A DNA stretch of 64,000 nt from Nonomuraea wenchangensis (GCF_900111685.1 NZ_FOHX01000001.1:186001-250000), one strand, 5' to 3'. Numbered from the stretch's first letter, positions 1 to 8,255 are shown. Made by a program: numbers and translations. Notes: generated from the sequence alone by a model not told the origin.

Positions 1-57
1 CTTTTGCCGAAGATATGTCGCAATCAGCACGGCGATGAGGGGCTTCGCCGACCGGCG

Positions 58-75
58 CCCCGGCGAACGCCGGGG
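58..75. terminator. GC hairpin at left edge
   Basis: Perfect 8-bp inverted repeat CCCCGGCG-AA-CGCCGGGG without a T tract. It lies upstream of the first gene and could terminate a gene lying off the left edge. The remaining bases 1-131 show no gene, only the ribosome-binding site GAAGGGAG before the ATG at 132. Confidence 0.3.
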
Positions 76-131
76 AGGGTGATCGGCGGCCGATCTGGGC
101 AGGTCAGTGCCAGACGAAGGGAGAAGACGTC

Positions 132-992
132 ATGGATCTTTCCGGGGTGGGCGTGTGGAGCCATCACCTGCGTTACGGCGATCCGGGTGAGGCCGCCGAG
201 GCCGCCACCGAGCTGGAGGAGCTGGGCTACAGCGCGCTGTGGGTGCCGGACACGGGAGGACCGGTCTTCGAGGCCGTCGGCAACCTCCTGACGGCCACCC
301 GCCGGATCGTCGTGGCCACCGGGATCCTGAACCTCTGGATGCACGATCCCGCCGGCGTCGCGGCCTCCTTCGCCGAGCTCTCCTCGAACCACCACCACCG
401 CTTCCTCATGGGCATCGGCGTGAGCCACGCGGTGGCGGTGGACCGGCAGGAGCCGGGACGCTACCGCAAGCCGCTGGCGGCCATGACGGCGTTCCTCGAC
501 GCGCTGGACCAGGCGGATCCGCCCGTGCCGGAGAACAGCCGGGTGCTGGCCGCGCTCGGTCCCAAGATGCTGGACCTCGCCGCGAAGCGGGCGCGGGGCG
601 CGCATCCGTACCTCGTCACGCCCGAGCACACCCGGCAGGCTCGGGAGGCGCTGGGGGACGGCCCGCTCCTGCTCCCCGAGCAGACGGTGATCCTCTGCAA
701 GGGCAAGGACGAGGCGCGCGCGATCGGCGGCGAATGGCTGCGGCGCTACCTGTCGCTGCCGAACTACGCCAACAACGTGCTGCGCCTCGGCTACACCGAG
801 GAGGACGTGGAGTCGGTGAGCGACCGCCTGTTCGACGGCCTGATCGCCTGGGGCGACGAGGACGCGATCAGGCGACGGCTGGACGAGCACCGCGACGCCG
901 GCGCCGATCACGTCTGCCTGCAGGTCCTCACGGCCGACGCGGACGCCCTGCCGCGCCGCGAGTGGCGCGCCCTCGCCGTCGCGCTCCTGTAG
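132..992 (+). CDS. LLM-class F420-dependent oxidoreductase
   Basis: A 286-residue protein of the luciferase-like monooxygenase fold, resembling the F420-dependent TIGR03620 subfamily: it opens with DLSGVGVWS, followed by EELGYSALWVPD and RIVVATGILNLW, the usual N-terminal TIM-barrel strands. Such enzymes transfer hydride between coenzyme F420 and small cytosolic substrates; the substrate cannot be told from sequence. The ATG at 132 has a good ribosome-binding site (GAAGGGAGAA). It is transcribed alone and converges on the methyltransferase gene. Family call is firm; cofactor preference is inferred from the subfamily. Confidence 0.85.
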   Translation: MDLSGVGVWSHHLRYGDPGEAAEAATELEELGYSALWVPDTGGPVFEAVGNLLTATRRIVVATGILNLWMHDPAGVAASFAELSSNHHHRFLMGIGVSHAVAVDRQEPGRYRKPLAAMTAFLDALDQADPPVPENSRVLAALGPKMLDLAAKRARGAHPYLVTPEHTRQAREALGDGPLLLPEQTVILCKGKDEARAIGGEWLRRYLSLPNYANNVLRLGYTEEDVESVSDRLFDGLIAWGDEDAIRRRLDEHRDAGADHVCLQVLTADADALPRREWRALAVALL

Positions 993-1017
993 GCCGGGCT
1001 CCGGGCTTCTGGCGGGC

Positions 1018-1629
1018 TCAGTGGATCCGGGCCAGCCAGCGGCCGTGCGCCGGCCAGCAGCGGGCCTCGGTGAACCCGGCGGCCAGCGCGACCCTGCCCA
1101 GGTCGCTCGCCGAGACGGTCGCCCAGGCGAACCACTCGCCGGTGACCCGGCCGCGGCGCAGCCGTACCCGGTCGACCCGGCTCCTCGTGCCGGGCGGCGC
1201 GACCTCGGCCAGGACCGTGCCGCCGGGCCGCAGGAGCTGCCCGACCCGCCGCAGCAGCGCCTCGGGATGGCCGCCGATGCCGATGTTGCCGTCCGCGAGC
1301 AGGGCCGTCGCCCAGCGACCGCTGAAGGGGACGTCGTCGTAGACGTCCCTGAGCAGGGCGAACCCTCCGGCGCGGCGGGTCAGGGCGACGGCGCGCGGCG
1401 TGATGTCGATGCCGAGCGAACGGACGCCGCGCCGGGTCAGCGCCGCCGTCAGCCGCCCGGGACCCGAGCCGATGTCGAGCGTGGGGCCGGCGCAGCGGCT
1501 CAGCAGCTCCTCGTCTCCGTCGATGGGCTCGAACCAGCGGGCGGCCTCCAGCGGGACCCGGGTGCCGTCCACGTACTCGAGTTCGGCGTTCTCCCCGGCG
1601 AGCGCGTCGGCGTACAACTCCCCGATCAT
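1018..1629 (-). CDS. class I SAM-dependent methyltransferase
   Basis: A 203-residue cytosolic methyltransferase. Motif I LDIGSGPGRLT lies near residue 50, followed by the acidic strand LGIDITPRAV and a GGTVLAEV strand typical of the Rossmann-like SAM fold. Its ATG overlaps the TGA of the DUF2064 gene by 4 bp, so the two are probably translationally coupled. In a cluster with glycosyltransferases and an epimerase it probably modifies a sugar or lipid-linked glycan intermediate; that role is inference from context. Confidence 0.8.
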   Translation of the reverse strand: MIGELYADALAGENAELEYVDGTRVPLEAARWFEPIDGDEELLSRCAGPTLDIGSGPGRLTAALTRRGVRSLGIDITPRAVALTRRAGGFALLRDVYDDVPFSGRWATALLADGNIGIGGHPEALLRRVGQLLRPGGTVLAEVAPPGTRSRVDRVRLRRGRVTGEWFAWATVSASDLGRVALAAGFTEARCWPAHGRWLARIH

Positions 1630-2276
1630 CGGCCCAGCTCCCGCAGCGCGGCGGCGAAGCAGGACCCCGGCGCCTGGCCCGCCACCGTGGCGGCGTCGGC
1701 GGCGGTGTCGACGTCGGTCAGCTCGGGCAGCACGCGCACGCTCAGCCCGGCGCGTTCGAGCCGGTCGAGCTGGAGCTTGCCGGTGTCAGGACGCGACATC
1801 GGCACCCCCAGCAGCAGCGCGGGGTCCGGCCGGCGCAGGCCGAGCAGCCAGAAGCCGCCGTCGGCGGCCGGGCCGTACACCGCGTCGTGCTCCGTCAGCG
1901 CCGCGCCGGCCTCGTCCAGCAGGGCTGGGGTGATCTGCGGGGTGTCCATGCCGATGAGGACGACCGGGCCCGGCCGGAGCCGGTGGGCGTCGGAGAAGGC
2001 GGCGGCCAGCCGCTCGTCCAGCCCCGCGCCGCGCTGCGGGATCACCACCACGCCCGGCGGCAGCCAGCTTCCCGGCAGTCCGTCCAGCGCCAGCACCCGC
2101 TGACCGGCCGGCGTGGCGGCGACGGCCCGCAGGCTGTCGCGCAGCGCGGCCTCGGCCAGGACGGCGGCCTGCTCCGGGCTGAACGGCGGGGTCAGACGGG
2201 TCTTCACCCTGCCCGGCACCGGTTCCTTGGCGATGACCAGGATCTGCGGCAGGTGATCGGGATGACGATGGCTCAA
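1626..2276 (-). CDS. DUF2064 / TIGR04282-type nucleotidyl-sugar transferase-like protein
   Basis: A 216-residue GT-A-like fold protein. The N-terminus has AKEPVPGRVKTRL, the hallmark of the DUF2064/TIGR04282 family (some members are called arsenosugar biosynthesis glycosyltransferases), and the acidic loop IGMDTPQIT is the likely metal/nucleotide site. It lies between the membrane glycosyltransferase (12 bp upstream) and the methyltransferase (4-bp overlap). The name does not imply arsenic chemistry here: no ars genes are nearby, and a role in a lipid-linked glycan pathway fits the neighbours better. Confidence 0.8.
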   Translation of the reverse strand: MSHRHPDHLPQILVIAKEPVPGRVKTRLTPPFSPEQAAVLAEAALRDSLRAVAATPAGQRVLALDGLPGSWLPPGVVVIPQRGAGLDERLAAAFSDAHRLRPGPVVLIGMDTPQITPALLDEAGAALTEHDAVYGPAADGGFWLLGLRRPDPALLLGVPMSRPDTGKLQLDRLERAGLSVRVLPELTDVDTAADAATVAGQAPGSCFAAALRELGR

Positions 2277-2288
2277 CGGAGACGATCC

Positions 2289-3671
2289 TCACGTGCTGCG
2301 GACGACGGGTGCTCCGTCATCGCCGGCGGGGCGACGACGGCGAGGCTCGGCGGAGCGCCGCGCGGCCCAGCCGGCCAGCGCGGCCACCGCGGCCACGGCG
2401 TAGAAGGGGGTGCCGAGGTTGTCGGGCGCGGCCGGGCCGTCGGTGTAGGCGACCGCGCCCGCCACGGCGACGCCCAGCCACTCCCACCAGCCGGTCATGG
2501 CGGCCAGGGCCACGACCAGCAGGGCGTACCAGGAGTATCCGGGGGTGAGCAGCAGCAGGAACGAGCCGCTGACCAGCAGCGCGCCCTGCCAGGGCCGCTC
2601 CGCGTCCCCGTGCCGCAGGACGGCCAGGACGATCAGGGCGAGCAGCACGATCGCGACGTACGGGGCCCAGGAGTCCGGCATCAGCAGGCGCAGGACGGCG
2701 TACCGGTTGCCGCCGCCGTCGTAGCGCTCCTCCCGGAGGTAGCCCGGCAGGTAGCCGGCCACCGAGCTCCCCGAGACCAGCGCGTACGGCAGGTACGACA
2801 GCGCCACCACGAGCACGGCGGGCACCCCGACCAGGAGCAGCCGCCGCCACGCCACCCGACCGTTCCCCGCCACCCCTCCGTTGCCCGCCAGCACTCCGGA
2901 CAGGGCGCCCGGCAGCGCCGTCACCGGCAGCAGCTTGGCCGCCACCGCCGCCCCCAGCAGCGCGCCCGCCCCCGCGGGCCCGCCGCGCCCGCGCACCGCG
3001 CCGAAGGCCAGCACCACCAGCAGCACCCCGAGCATGTCGACGTGCGCGTTGTTCACCGCCTCGACCGGCACCGCCGGGCACCACGCCCAGTAAGCCGCCC
3101 GCCGCGCCCCCGCCAGCCGCCACAGCGCCGGCAGCGCGAGCACGGCGAGTGCCCAGCCGCCCAGCTGCAGCCCCTTGTGCCGGGAACCCTCCGGCGACAG
3201 CCACTCGACCAGCAGGAAGTACCCCTGCGCGAGCGGCGGGTAGATCGTGGACACGGTCGGGCGGTTGATCCGGGTGCAGCCGCCCTCCGGCAGCGGCCAC
3301 AGCAGCGGGTCCGCGCAGGCGGCAGGGAAGAGCCAGTCGTCACGCAGACCGGCGAGCGCCGGGGCGGCCGGCGGACGCTCGTAGGGCGAGATGCCCGCCG
3401 CCTGCACCCGGCCGTCCCAGGCGTAACGGAAGGAGTCGGTGCTGCTGCTCGGCGGCGCCGCCAGCCCGACCGTGGCCAGCACGATCCCGCCGGCCACGAC
3501 CAGCACGTCCAGCCGCTTCCCCGGCACCCGCCGGGCCAGCCACACGGCCGCCGCGAACAGCGCCCAGGCCAGCAGATACCAGCCCAGGCCCGGCGGCCCG
3601 AGCACCATCCTGAGCACGACGGCCCCCAGGGCGGCGAGCACCGCCCCGGTGAAGATCAGGTTTCGGCTCAC
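2289..3671 (-). CDS. GT87-like polytopic glycosyltransferase
   Basis: A 460-residue integral membrane protein with roughly ten hydrophobic segments. The first extracytoplasmic loop carries DSFRYAWDGRVQAAGISPY, the acidic signature typical of polyprenol-phosphate-sugar-dependent GT-C mannosyltransferases. I chose the GTG at 3671 (VSRNLIFTGAVLA), just before the first membrane segment; the open frame runs on to 3836 but would then overlap the divergent epimerase gene. Donor and acceptor are unknown. The C-terminus is a short basic tail. It probably extends a lipid-linked or surface glycan with the adjacent GT2 and epimerase. Confidence 0.75.
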   Translation of the reverse strand: MSRNLIFTGAVLAALGAVVLRMVLGPPGLGWYLLAWALFAAAVWLARRVPGKRLDVLVVAGGIVLATVGLAAPPSSSTDSFRYAWDGRVQAAGISPYERPPAAPALAGLRDDWLFPAACADPLLWPLPEGGCTRINRPTVSTIYPPLAQGYFLLVEWLSPEGSRHKGLQLGGWALAVLALPALWRLAGARRAAYWAWCPAVPVEAVNNAHVDMLGVLLVVLAFGAVRGRGGPAGAGALLGAAVAAKLLPVTALPGALSGVLAGNGGVAGNGRVAWRRLLLVGVPAVLVVALSYLPYALVSGSSVAGYLPGYLREERYDGGGNRYAVLRLLMPDSWAPYVAIVLLALIVLAVLRHGDAERPWQGALLVSGSFLLLLTPGYSWYALLVVALAAMTGWWEWLGVAVAGAVAYTDGPAAPDNLGTPFYAVAAVAALAGWAARRSAEPRRRRPAGDDGAPVVRST

Positions 3672-3731
3672 AGCCCGCAGCCTGACATCCCCGGCCCCGT
3701 CCGGGGCCGCCGCGCGGCCCGCCGTCCGCGC

Positions 3732-3751
3732 TTCGTAAGAAGCCTTACGAA
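3732..3751. promoter_or_regulatory. perfect inverted repeat in divergent promoter
   Basis: TTCGTAAG-AAGC-CTTACGAA: 8-bp perfect arms and a 4-bp spacer, between the divergent starts at 3671 (minus) and 3802 (plus). Symmetry, AT-rich arms and location make it a likely repressor or activator site controlling both halves of the glycan cluster. The binding protein is unknown. Confidence 0.55.
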
Positions 3752-3801
3752 CCGCGAACGTGTCATCCGGCCGCGCCTCCCGCCGGGCTAGCGTCGGCGG
3801 C

Positions 3802-4782
3802 GTGAGAGTCATGGTCACCGGCTCGGCCGGTTTCATCGGCGGGCACGTGGCGGAGGCGCTGCGGGCGGCCGGTCACGACGTCGTCGGCCTGGACCTGCGG
3901 ACCGGCGCGGACGTCCGCGACCCGGCCGCGCTGGACGCGCTGCTCCCCGGCGTCGAGGTCGTCGTGCACCAGGCCGCCAGGGTGGGGCTCGGCGTGGACG
4001 TCGCCGACCTGCCCGGCTACGCCTCCGTCAACGTCTACGGCACCGCCGTCCTGCTCGCCGCGATGGCGCGGCACGAGATCGGCCGGCTGGTGCTGGCGTC
4101 CTCGATGGTGGTCTACGGCGAAGGCCACTACGAGTGCGCCGCGCACGGCCACGTCAGGCCGGGGCCGCGCGCCGTGCCGGACCTGGAGCGGGGCTCGTTC
4201 GAGCCGCTCTGCCCGCGCTGCGGCGCGGCGCTGGCCTGCGCGCCGATCGGCGAGGACGCCAGGCCCGATCCGCGCAACGCCTACGCCACCACCAAGCTCG
4301 CCCAGGAACACCTGGCCGCCAACTGGGCCAGGGAGACGGGCGGCAGCGCGGCGGCGCTGAGGTACCACAACGTCTACGGTCCCCGTATGCCCCGCGACAC
4401 CCCGTACGCCGGGGTGGCCGCGATCTTCCGCTCGGAGCTGGAGGCGGGCCGGGCGCCGAAGGTGTTCGAGGACGGCCGCCAGCTGCGCGACTTCGTGCAC
4501 GTACGCGACGTCGCCCGGGCCAACCTCGCGGCCATGTCCGCGCCCGTCCGCCCCGGCGAGCTGCGCGCCTGGAACATCGCCTCCGGCGCCCCGCACACCG
4601 TGGGCGAGATGGCGGACACGCTGGCCGCCGCGCGGGGCGGCCCCGCCCCGCAGGTCACCGGGGACTACCGGCTGGGCGACGTCCGCCACATCGTGGCCTC
4701 GCCCGAGCGGGCGCGGGCCGAGCTCGGGTTCCGCGCGGAGGTCGAGTTCGGCGCGGGTATGAAGGAGTTCGCCTGGTCATGA
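3802..4782 (+). CDS. NAD-dependent sugar epimerase/dehydratase with Cys-rich insert
   Basis: A 326-residue extended short-chain dehydrogenase. The Rossmann glycine motif is MVTGSAGFIGGH; catalytic S-Y-K residues appear as LASSMVVYG and the YATTK motif. An insert of about 45 residues before YATTK carries four cysteines (YECAAHG, LCPRCG, ALACAP) and looks like a small zinc ribbon. The GTG at 3802 is chosen because it sits directly before the glycine motif; an in-frame ATG follows at 3811. It probably makes the NDP-sugar used by the adjacent glycosyltransferases; substrate unknown. Its stop overlaps the GT2 start. Confidence 0.8.
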   Translation: MRVMVTGSAGFIGGHVAEALRAAGHDVVGLDLRTGADVRDPAALDALLPGVEVVVHQAARVGLGVDVADLPGYASVNVYGTAVLLAAMARHEIGRLVLASSMVVYGEGHYECAAHGHVRPGPRAVPDLERGSFEPLCPRCGAALACAPIGEDARPDPRNAYATTKLAQEHLAANWARETGGSAAALRYHNVYGPRMPRDTPYAGVAAIFRSELEAGRAPKVFEDGRQLRDFVHVRDVARANLAAMSAPVRPGELRAWNIASGAPHTVGEMADTLAAARGGPAPQVTGDYRLGDVRHIVASPERARAELGFRAEVEFGAGMKEFAWS

Positions 4783-5444
4783 CCGTCGACGTGATCCTGC
4801 CCTGCCTGAACGAGGAGGCCGCGCTCGCCTGGGTGCTCGGGCGCATGCCGGACGGCTACCGCCCGATCGTGGTGGACAACGGCTCCACCGACCGCTCGGC
4901 GGCGGTCGCGGAGAGCCTCGGCGCGCGGGTGGTCCACGAGCCCGTACGCGGCTTCGGTGCGGCCTGCCACGCCGGGCTGCTCGCCGCCACCGCCGAACTG
5001 GTCTGCTTCATGGACGCCGACGCCTCACTCAACCCCCGCCAGCTCCCCCGGGTGAGCGCCGCCGTGCTCGATGGGGACGGCGATCTCGTCCTGGGGCGGA
5101 GGGTGCCGCGGGCGGCCGGCGCCTGGCCTCTGCACGCGCGGCTGGGCAACACGGTGCTCGCCGGCGCCCTGCGCCGCCGTACGGGTGCGCCGCTCCGCGA
5201 CCTCGGCCCGATGCGCGCGGCCAGGCGCGCGGCCCTCCTGGAGCTGGGGCTGACCGACCGCCGTTTCGGCTACCCGCTGGAGATGGTGCTGCGCGCCGCC
5301 ACGGCCGGCTGGCGGATCGCCGAGGTGGAGGTGGACTACCTGCCGCGGACCGGGCGTTCCAAGGTCACCGGCACCCTGCGCGGCACGCTCCGCGCCGTCG
5401 CCGACATGCGGCGGGTCATGGCCGAGCTCCGGCCGCCGTCCTAG
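4779..5444 (+). CDS. family 2 glycosyltransferase (DPM1-like)
   Basis: A 221-residue GT-A protein beginning MTVDVILPCLNEEAALAWVL, with VVDNGSTDRSAA (nucleotide binding) and the DxD-type segment FMDADASLNP. It is short and has no membrane segment, like polyprenyl-phosphate mannose/glucose synthases. The ATG at 4779 overlaps the TGA of the epimerase gene, so the two are probably coupled. It plausibly charges polyprenyl phosphate with the sugar that the GT87-like protein transfers outside the membrane. A 15-bp tandem duplication covers its stop codon. Confidence 0.8.
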   Translation: MTVDVILPCLNEEAALAWVLGRMPDGYRPIVVDNGSTDRSAAVAESLGARVVHEPVRGFGAACHAGLLAATAELVCFMDADASLNPRQLPRVSAAVLDGDGDLVLGRRVPRAAGAWPLHARLGNTVLAGALRRRTGAPLRDLGPMRAARRAALLELGLTDRRFGYPLEMVLRAATAGWRIAEVEVDYLPRTGRSKVTGTLRGTLRAVADMRRVMAELRPPS

Positions 5445-5460
5445 AGGCCGCCGTCCTAGA
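5431..5460 (+). repeat. 15-bp tandem duplication over a stop codon
   Basis: GGCCGCCGTCCTAGA occurs twice head to tail (5431-5445, 5446-5460). The first copy contains the TAG stop of the GT2 gene and the second supplies another in-frame TAG. It looks like a recent slippage event with no coding consequence. Confidence 0.8.
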
Positions 5461-5526
5461 GATCGCGCGCCGGCTCGTCATACCCGCGGCGGCCTAGGGC
5501 AGAGGTGCGGGGACCGAGGAGGGCGC

Positions 5527-6684
5527 ATGACCCACGACCGGCTCCGCCTGGAGGAGCTTCTCACGGAGGCGGAGAACGCCGCGCCGGTGGACTCCATCGA
5601 CGTGATAGCCGCCGACCTGCGCAGAAGGTTCGGGGCCACGGCCGTGTCGTTCATGTTCCTCGACCTCGTCGGCCAGCAGATGGTGCGCATGATCCGCGGC
5701 GACGGGGGGCGGCAGAGCGAGCGGATCCACCTGCGCGGCAGCGTCTACGACCAGGCGTTGCGCACCCAGGAGCTGACCCTGGCGCCCGATGACCGCCTGG
5801 GACAGCGGGTGCTCGCCCCCGTGACCAACCGGGGCGACGCGATCGGCCTGCTGGAGCTGACCCTGCCGCGCTTCGACGAGGAGGTGCTGGAGCAGATCAG
5901 CCAGGCCGCGCACGCGCTGGCGTACATCGTGGTCACCGACCGCCGCTTCACCGACCTCTACCTCTGGGGGCAGCGCACCACCCCGGTGAGCCTGGCCGCC
6001 GAGATCCAGAACCAGCTCCTGCCGTCGTCCTCCTCCTGCGAGGCCGCCCAGTTCGTGCTGGCCGGAGCCCTGGTGCCGGCCGACACCATCGGCGGCGACG
6101 CCTCCCGCGGCGCCCGCCGCGCCTCCCGCAGCCTGGCCGAGCAGGCGGGTGCGACCCATCAGGCGCTCCTGGACCACGGCCGGCAATCCCTGGCCACCGG
6201 CCAGTTGCTGCGCGTCTCCCTCGACGGCACCGGCGCCCGGCTCGTCAACGCCGGTCACCCATGGCCGCTGCGCCTTCGCGACGGCAAGGTGCGGGAGGTG
6301 CCGCTGCGCATCGACCCGCCGTTCGGCTTCCCGTTCCCCGTCGACTTCCAGGTGCAGGACCTCGACCTGCGGGCCGGCGACCGTCTCGTGTTCTACACGG
6401 ACGGCATGCGCGAACGCCAGGCGGCGAGCCTCGACCTGCCCGGCCTCATCCAGGACACGGCCGACCAGCATCCTCGCGAGCTCGTACGGACGCTGACCGG
6501 CGCCGTCATCGACGCCTGCCACGGCCATCTGCAGGACGACGCCAGCGTCCTCTGCCTGGACTGGCGCGGCCCCAGCCGCCAGGGCCGCCGCACCCACGCC
6601 GGGGCCGACACAGCGGGCCCTAGGGTCCGCCCGCTTCCTCGGCGCGCCGCCCGAGGAAGGCCCGGGCGGCCGGGTCGGTGGTGA
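5527..6684 (+). CDS. SpoIIE/PP2C-type phosphatase with internal catalytic deletion
   Basis: A 385-residue protein with a GAF/STAS-like N-terminal region (about 1-150) and a PP2C_SpoIIE domain (about 150-345). The domain keeps EIQNQLLPSS, the GGD motif (189-191), LVNAGHPWPLRLRDGKV, LVFYTDGMRER and the final QDDAS. Between GGD and RGARRASRSLAEQA about 36 residues normal for the family are missing: the strand ending in D-x-MGH and the following helix. That removes a metal-ligand Asp, so phosphatase activity is doubtful. The frame is otherwise open and the start has GAGGAGGGCGC upstream. Its 3' end overlaps the convergent sigma-factor gene by 65 bp. It may be a decaying gene or a binding-only protein. 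Confidence 0.75.
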   Translation: MTHDRLRLEELLTEAENAAPVDSIDVIAADLRRRFGATAVSFMFLDLVGQQMVRMIRGDGGRQSERIHLRGSVYDQALRTQELTLAPDDRLGQRVLAPVTNRGDAIGLLELTLPRFDEEVLEQISQAAHALAYIVVTDRRFTDLYLWGQRTTPVSLAAEIQNQLLPSSSSCEAAQFVLAGALVPADTIGGDASRGARRASRSLAEQAGATHQALLDHGRQSLATGQLLRVSLDGTGARLVNAGHPWPLRLRDGKVREVPLRIDPPFGFPFPVDFQVQDLDLRAGDRLVFYTDGMRERQAASLDLPGLIQDTADQHPRELVRTLTGAVIDACHGHLQDDASVLCLDWRGPSRQGRRTHAGADTAGPRVRPLPRRAARGRPGRPGRW

Positions 6685-7879
6685 GGGCGGCGGCCCGCGT
6701 GTAGGCGGCGGCCGCCTCCTCGCGCCGGCCGAGCCGGGCGAGCAGGTCGCCGCGCGCCGCGTGATAGGGCTGGAACCGCTCCCGTTCGACCGGCAGGGCC
6801 TCCAGCAGCTCCAGTCCCGCGCCGGGCGAGCGGGCTCGGCCGATGACGGCGGCGTGCGCGACCCGGCCGCCCAGGCTCGGCGCGATCGCGACCAGCGCGG
6901 TGTAGAGGGTGCACAGGGCGTCCCAGTCGGTGGCGCCGGCGCGGGCCCGGTCGCAGTGGACCGCCTGGATCGCCGCCTCAAGCTGGAAGCGTCCCGGCGC
7001 GCGGCCGGGCCGCCCGGCCCGGCGCAGGTACGCCTCGCCCTCGGCGATGAGGCCGCGGTCCCACGTGCCCGGGTCCTGGTCCTGCAACGGCAGATAGGGA
7101 CCGCCGGGAGCCGCGGCGCGCGCGGAGGTCAGGGTGAGCAGCGCCGCCAGCGACCACGCCTCCGGCTCGTCGCCGAGCAGCCGCGCGGTGGTGACGGCCA
7201 GGTGGCGGGCCTCGCCCGCGAGCGAGTCCCCCTCCCCCCGGTCCTGGAACGACAGCGCGTAACAGCCGTACACCGCCTCGAGCACCCACGGCAGCCGCTC
7301 CGGCATCGCCTGCCGCCCGGGAACGGCGAAGGGGACCCGGGCGTCCCTGATCCGCCGCTTGGCCCGTACCAGCCGTTGCGACATCGCCGCGGCGGGCACG
7401 GCGAAGGCCCGCGCGATCGCCGCCGCGTCGAACCCGAGCACGACCTGCAACATCAGCGGAGTACGGACGTCGGCGGCGATCGCCGGGTGCGCGCAGACGA
7501 ACAGCAGGGCGAGACGCCGGTCCGGGATCCGGTCCGGATCGAGGTCGTCCAGGGTCGCGACGACGCCCGCACCCAGGTCGGCGCCTGCGTCGACGGCCGC
7601 CTCCAGCGACCGGCTGCGGCGGTGGGCCGCGGACTTCCACAGGTCCCGCTGCCGGTTGCGGGCGACCGCCAGCAGCCAGCCCTCCGGGTTGTCCGGTACG
7701 CCGTCGCGCGGCCACGTGGTCAGCGCCCGCTCGAAGGCCTGCGCCAGGGTGTCCTCGGCGAGTTCGAGGTCCCCGGCCGGAGCGGCCAGCAGGGCCACCA
7801 GCCGGCCGTAGGACTCCCGCGCGGCCCGCTCGGCCACCTGCGCGGCCCGCTCACCCGGGTTCACCAGGACGGGACCCAT
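6620..7879 (-). CDS. ECF42-type RNA polymerase sigma factor with TPR-like C-terminal extension
   Basis: A 419-residue protein. Sigma region 2 covers about residues 20-90 (AEDTLAQAFERAL, NPEGWLLAVARNR), region 4 about 120-185 (MLQVVLGFDAAAIARAF, AMSQRLVRAKRRI), followed by an alpha-helical extension (DUF6596/TPR-like) to the end. This architecture defines ECF42, which has no anti-sigma factor and needs the C-terminal extension for activity. It is paired with a DGPF protein, as expected for the group. The start is the ATG at 7879, or the GTG at 7864 that forms a GTGA overlap with the upstream stop. Confidence 0.9.
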   Translation of the reverse strand: MGPVLVNPGERAAQVAERAARESYGRLVALLAAPAGDLELAEDTLAQAFERALTTWPRDGVPDNPEGWLLAVARNRQRDLWKSAAHRRSRSLEAAVDAGADLGAGVVATLDDLDPDRIPDRRLALLFVCAHPAIAADVRTPLMLQVVLGFDAAAIARAFAVPAAAMSQRLVRAKRRIRDARVPFAVPGRQAMPERLPWVLEAVYGCYALSFQDRGEGDSLAGEARHLAVTTARLLGDEPEAWSLAALLTLTSARAAAPGGPYLPLQDQDPGTWDRGLIAEGEAYLRRAGRPGRAPGRFQLEAAIQAVHCDRARAGATDWDALCTLYTALVAIAPSLGGRVAHAAVIGRARSPGAGLELLEALPVERERFQPYHAARGDLLARLGRREEAAAAYTRAAALTTDPAARAFLGRRAEEAGGP

Positions 7880-8238
7880 TTCCCGTCCTCGATGTGCATC
7901 CCACCGGGCCGGATCTCGACGCTCCCCCAGGACAGCGGCGGCGCCTGCCGCGCCCAGTCCAGGGCCGCGTCCAGATCCGGCACGTCGATGACGACCACGC
8001 CGCCGAGCTGCTCCTTGGTGTCGGCGAACGGCCCGTCCTGGATGCGCGGCTCCCCGTCGACCAGCGTGAGCGTGGTCGAATCCGCCGACGGCCGCAGCAC
8101 CTGGCCGCTCACCAGGATCCCGGCCTGCTCCAGCGTGGCGGCGTAACTGGCCATGGCCCGCATCCCTTCGGCCATCGCCTCGGCCCCGACCGACTCCTCG
8201 GTCGCCTCACGGTGATGGAACAACAGCATGTAACGCAT
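7861..8238 (-). CDS. DGPF-domain (YCII-related) protein, ECF42 partner
   Basis: A 125-residue YCII-related protein beginning MRYMLLFHHREA and carrying the eponymous DGPF motif in IQDGPFADTKEQLGG. In ECF42 loci DGPF genes are typical sigma targets; their biochemical role is not settled. I chose the ATG at 8238 because GAGAGG lies about 8 nt upstream; an ATG at 8259 overlaps the previous stop and would add seven residues. Forms one operon with the DHFR-like gene upstream and the sigma gene downstream. Confidence 0.85.
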   Translation of the reverse strand: MRYMLLFHHREATEESVGAEAMAEGMRAMASYAATLEQAGILVSGQVLRPSADSTTLTLVDGEPRIQDGPFADTKEQLGGVVVIDVPDLDAALDWARQAPPLSWGSVEIRPGGMHIEDGKWVPSW

Positions 8239-8255
8239 GTCTCGATCCTCTCTCG

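Noticed and set aside
1626..2276. Arsenosugar biosynthesis role for the DUF2064 protein
   Set aside because: The name comes from a family label. No ars genes or arsenic-linked enzymes are nearby, and the context is glycan assembly.
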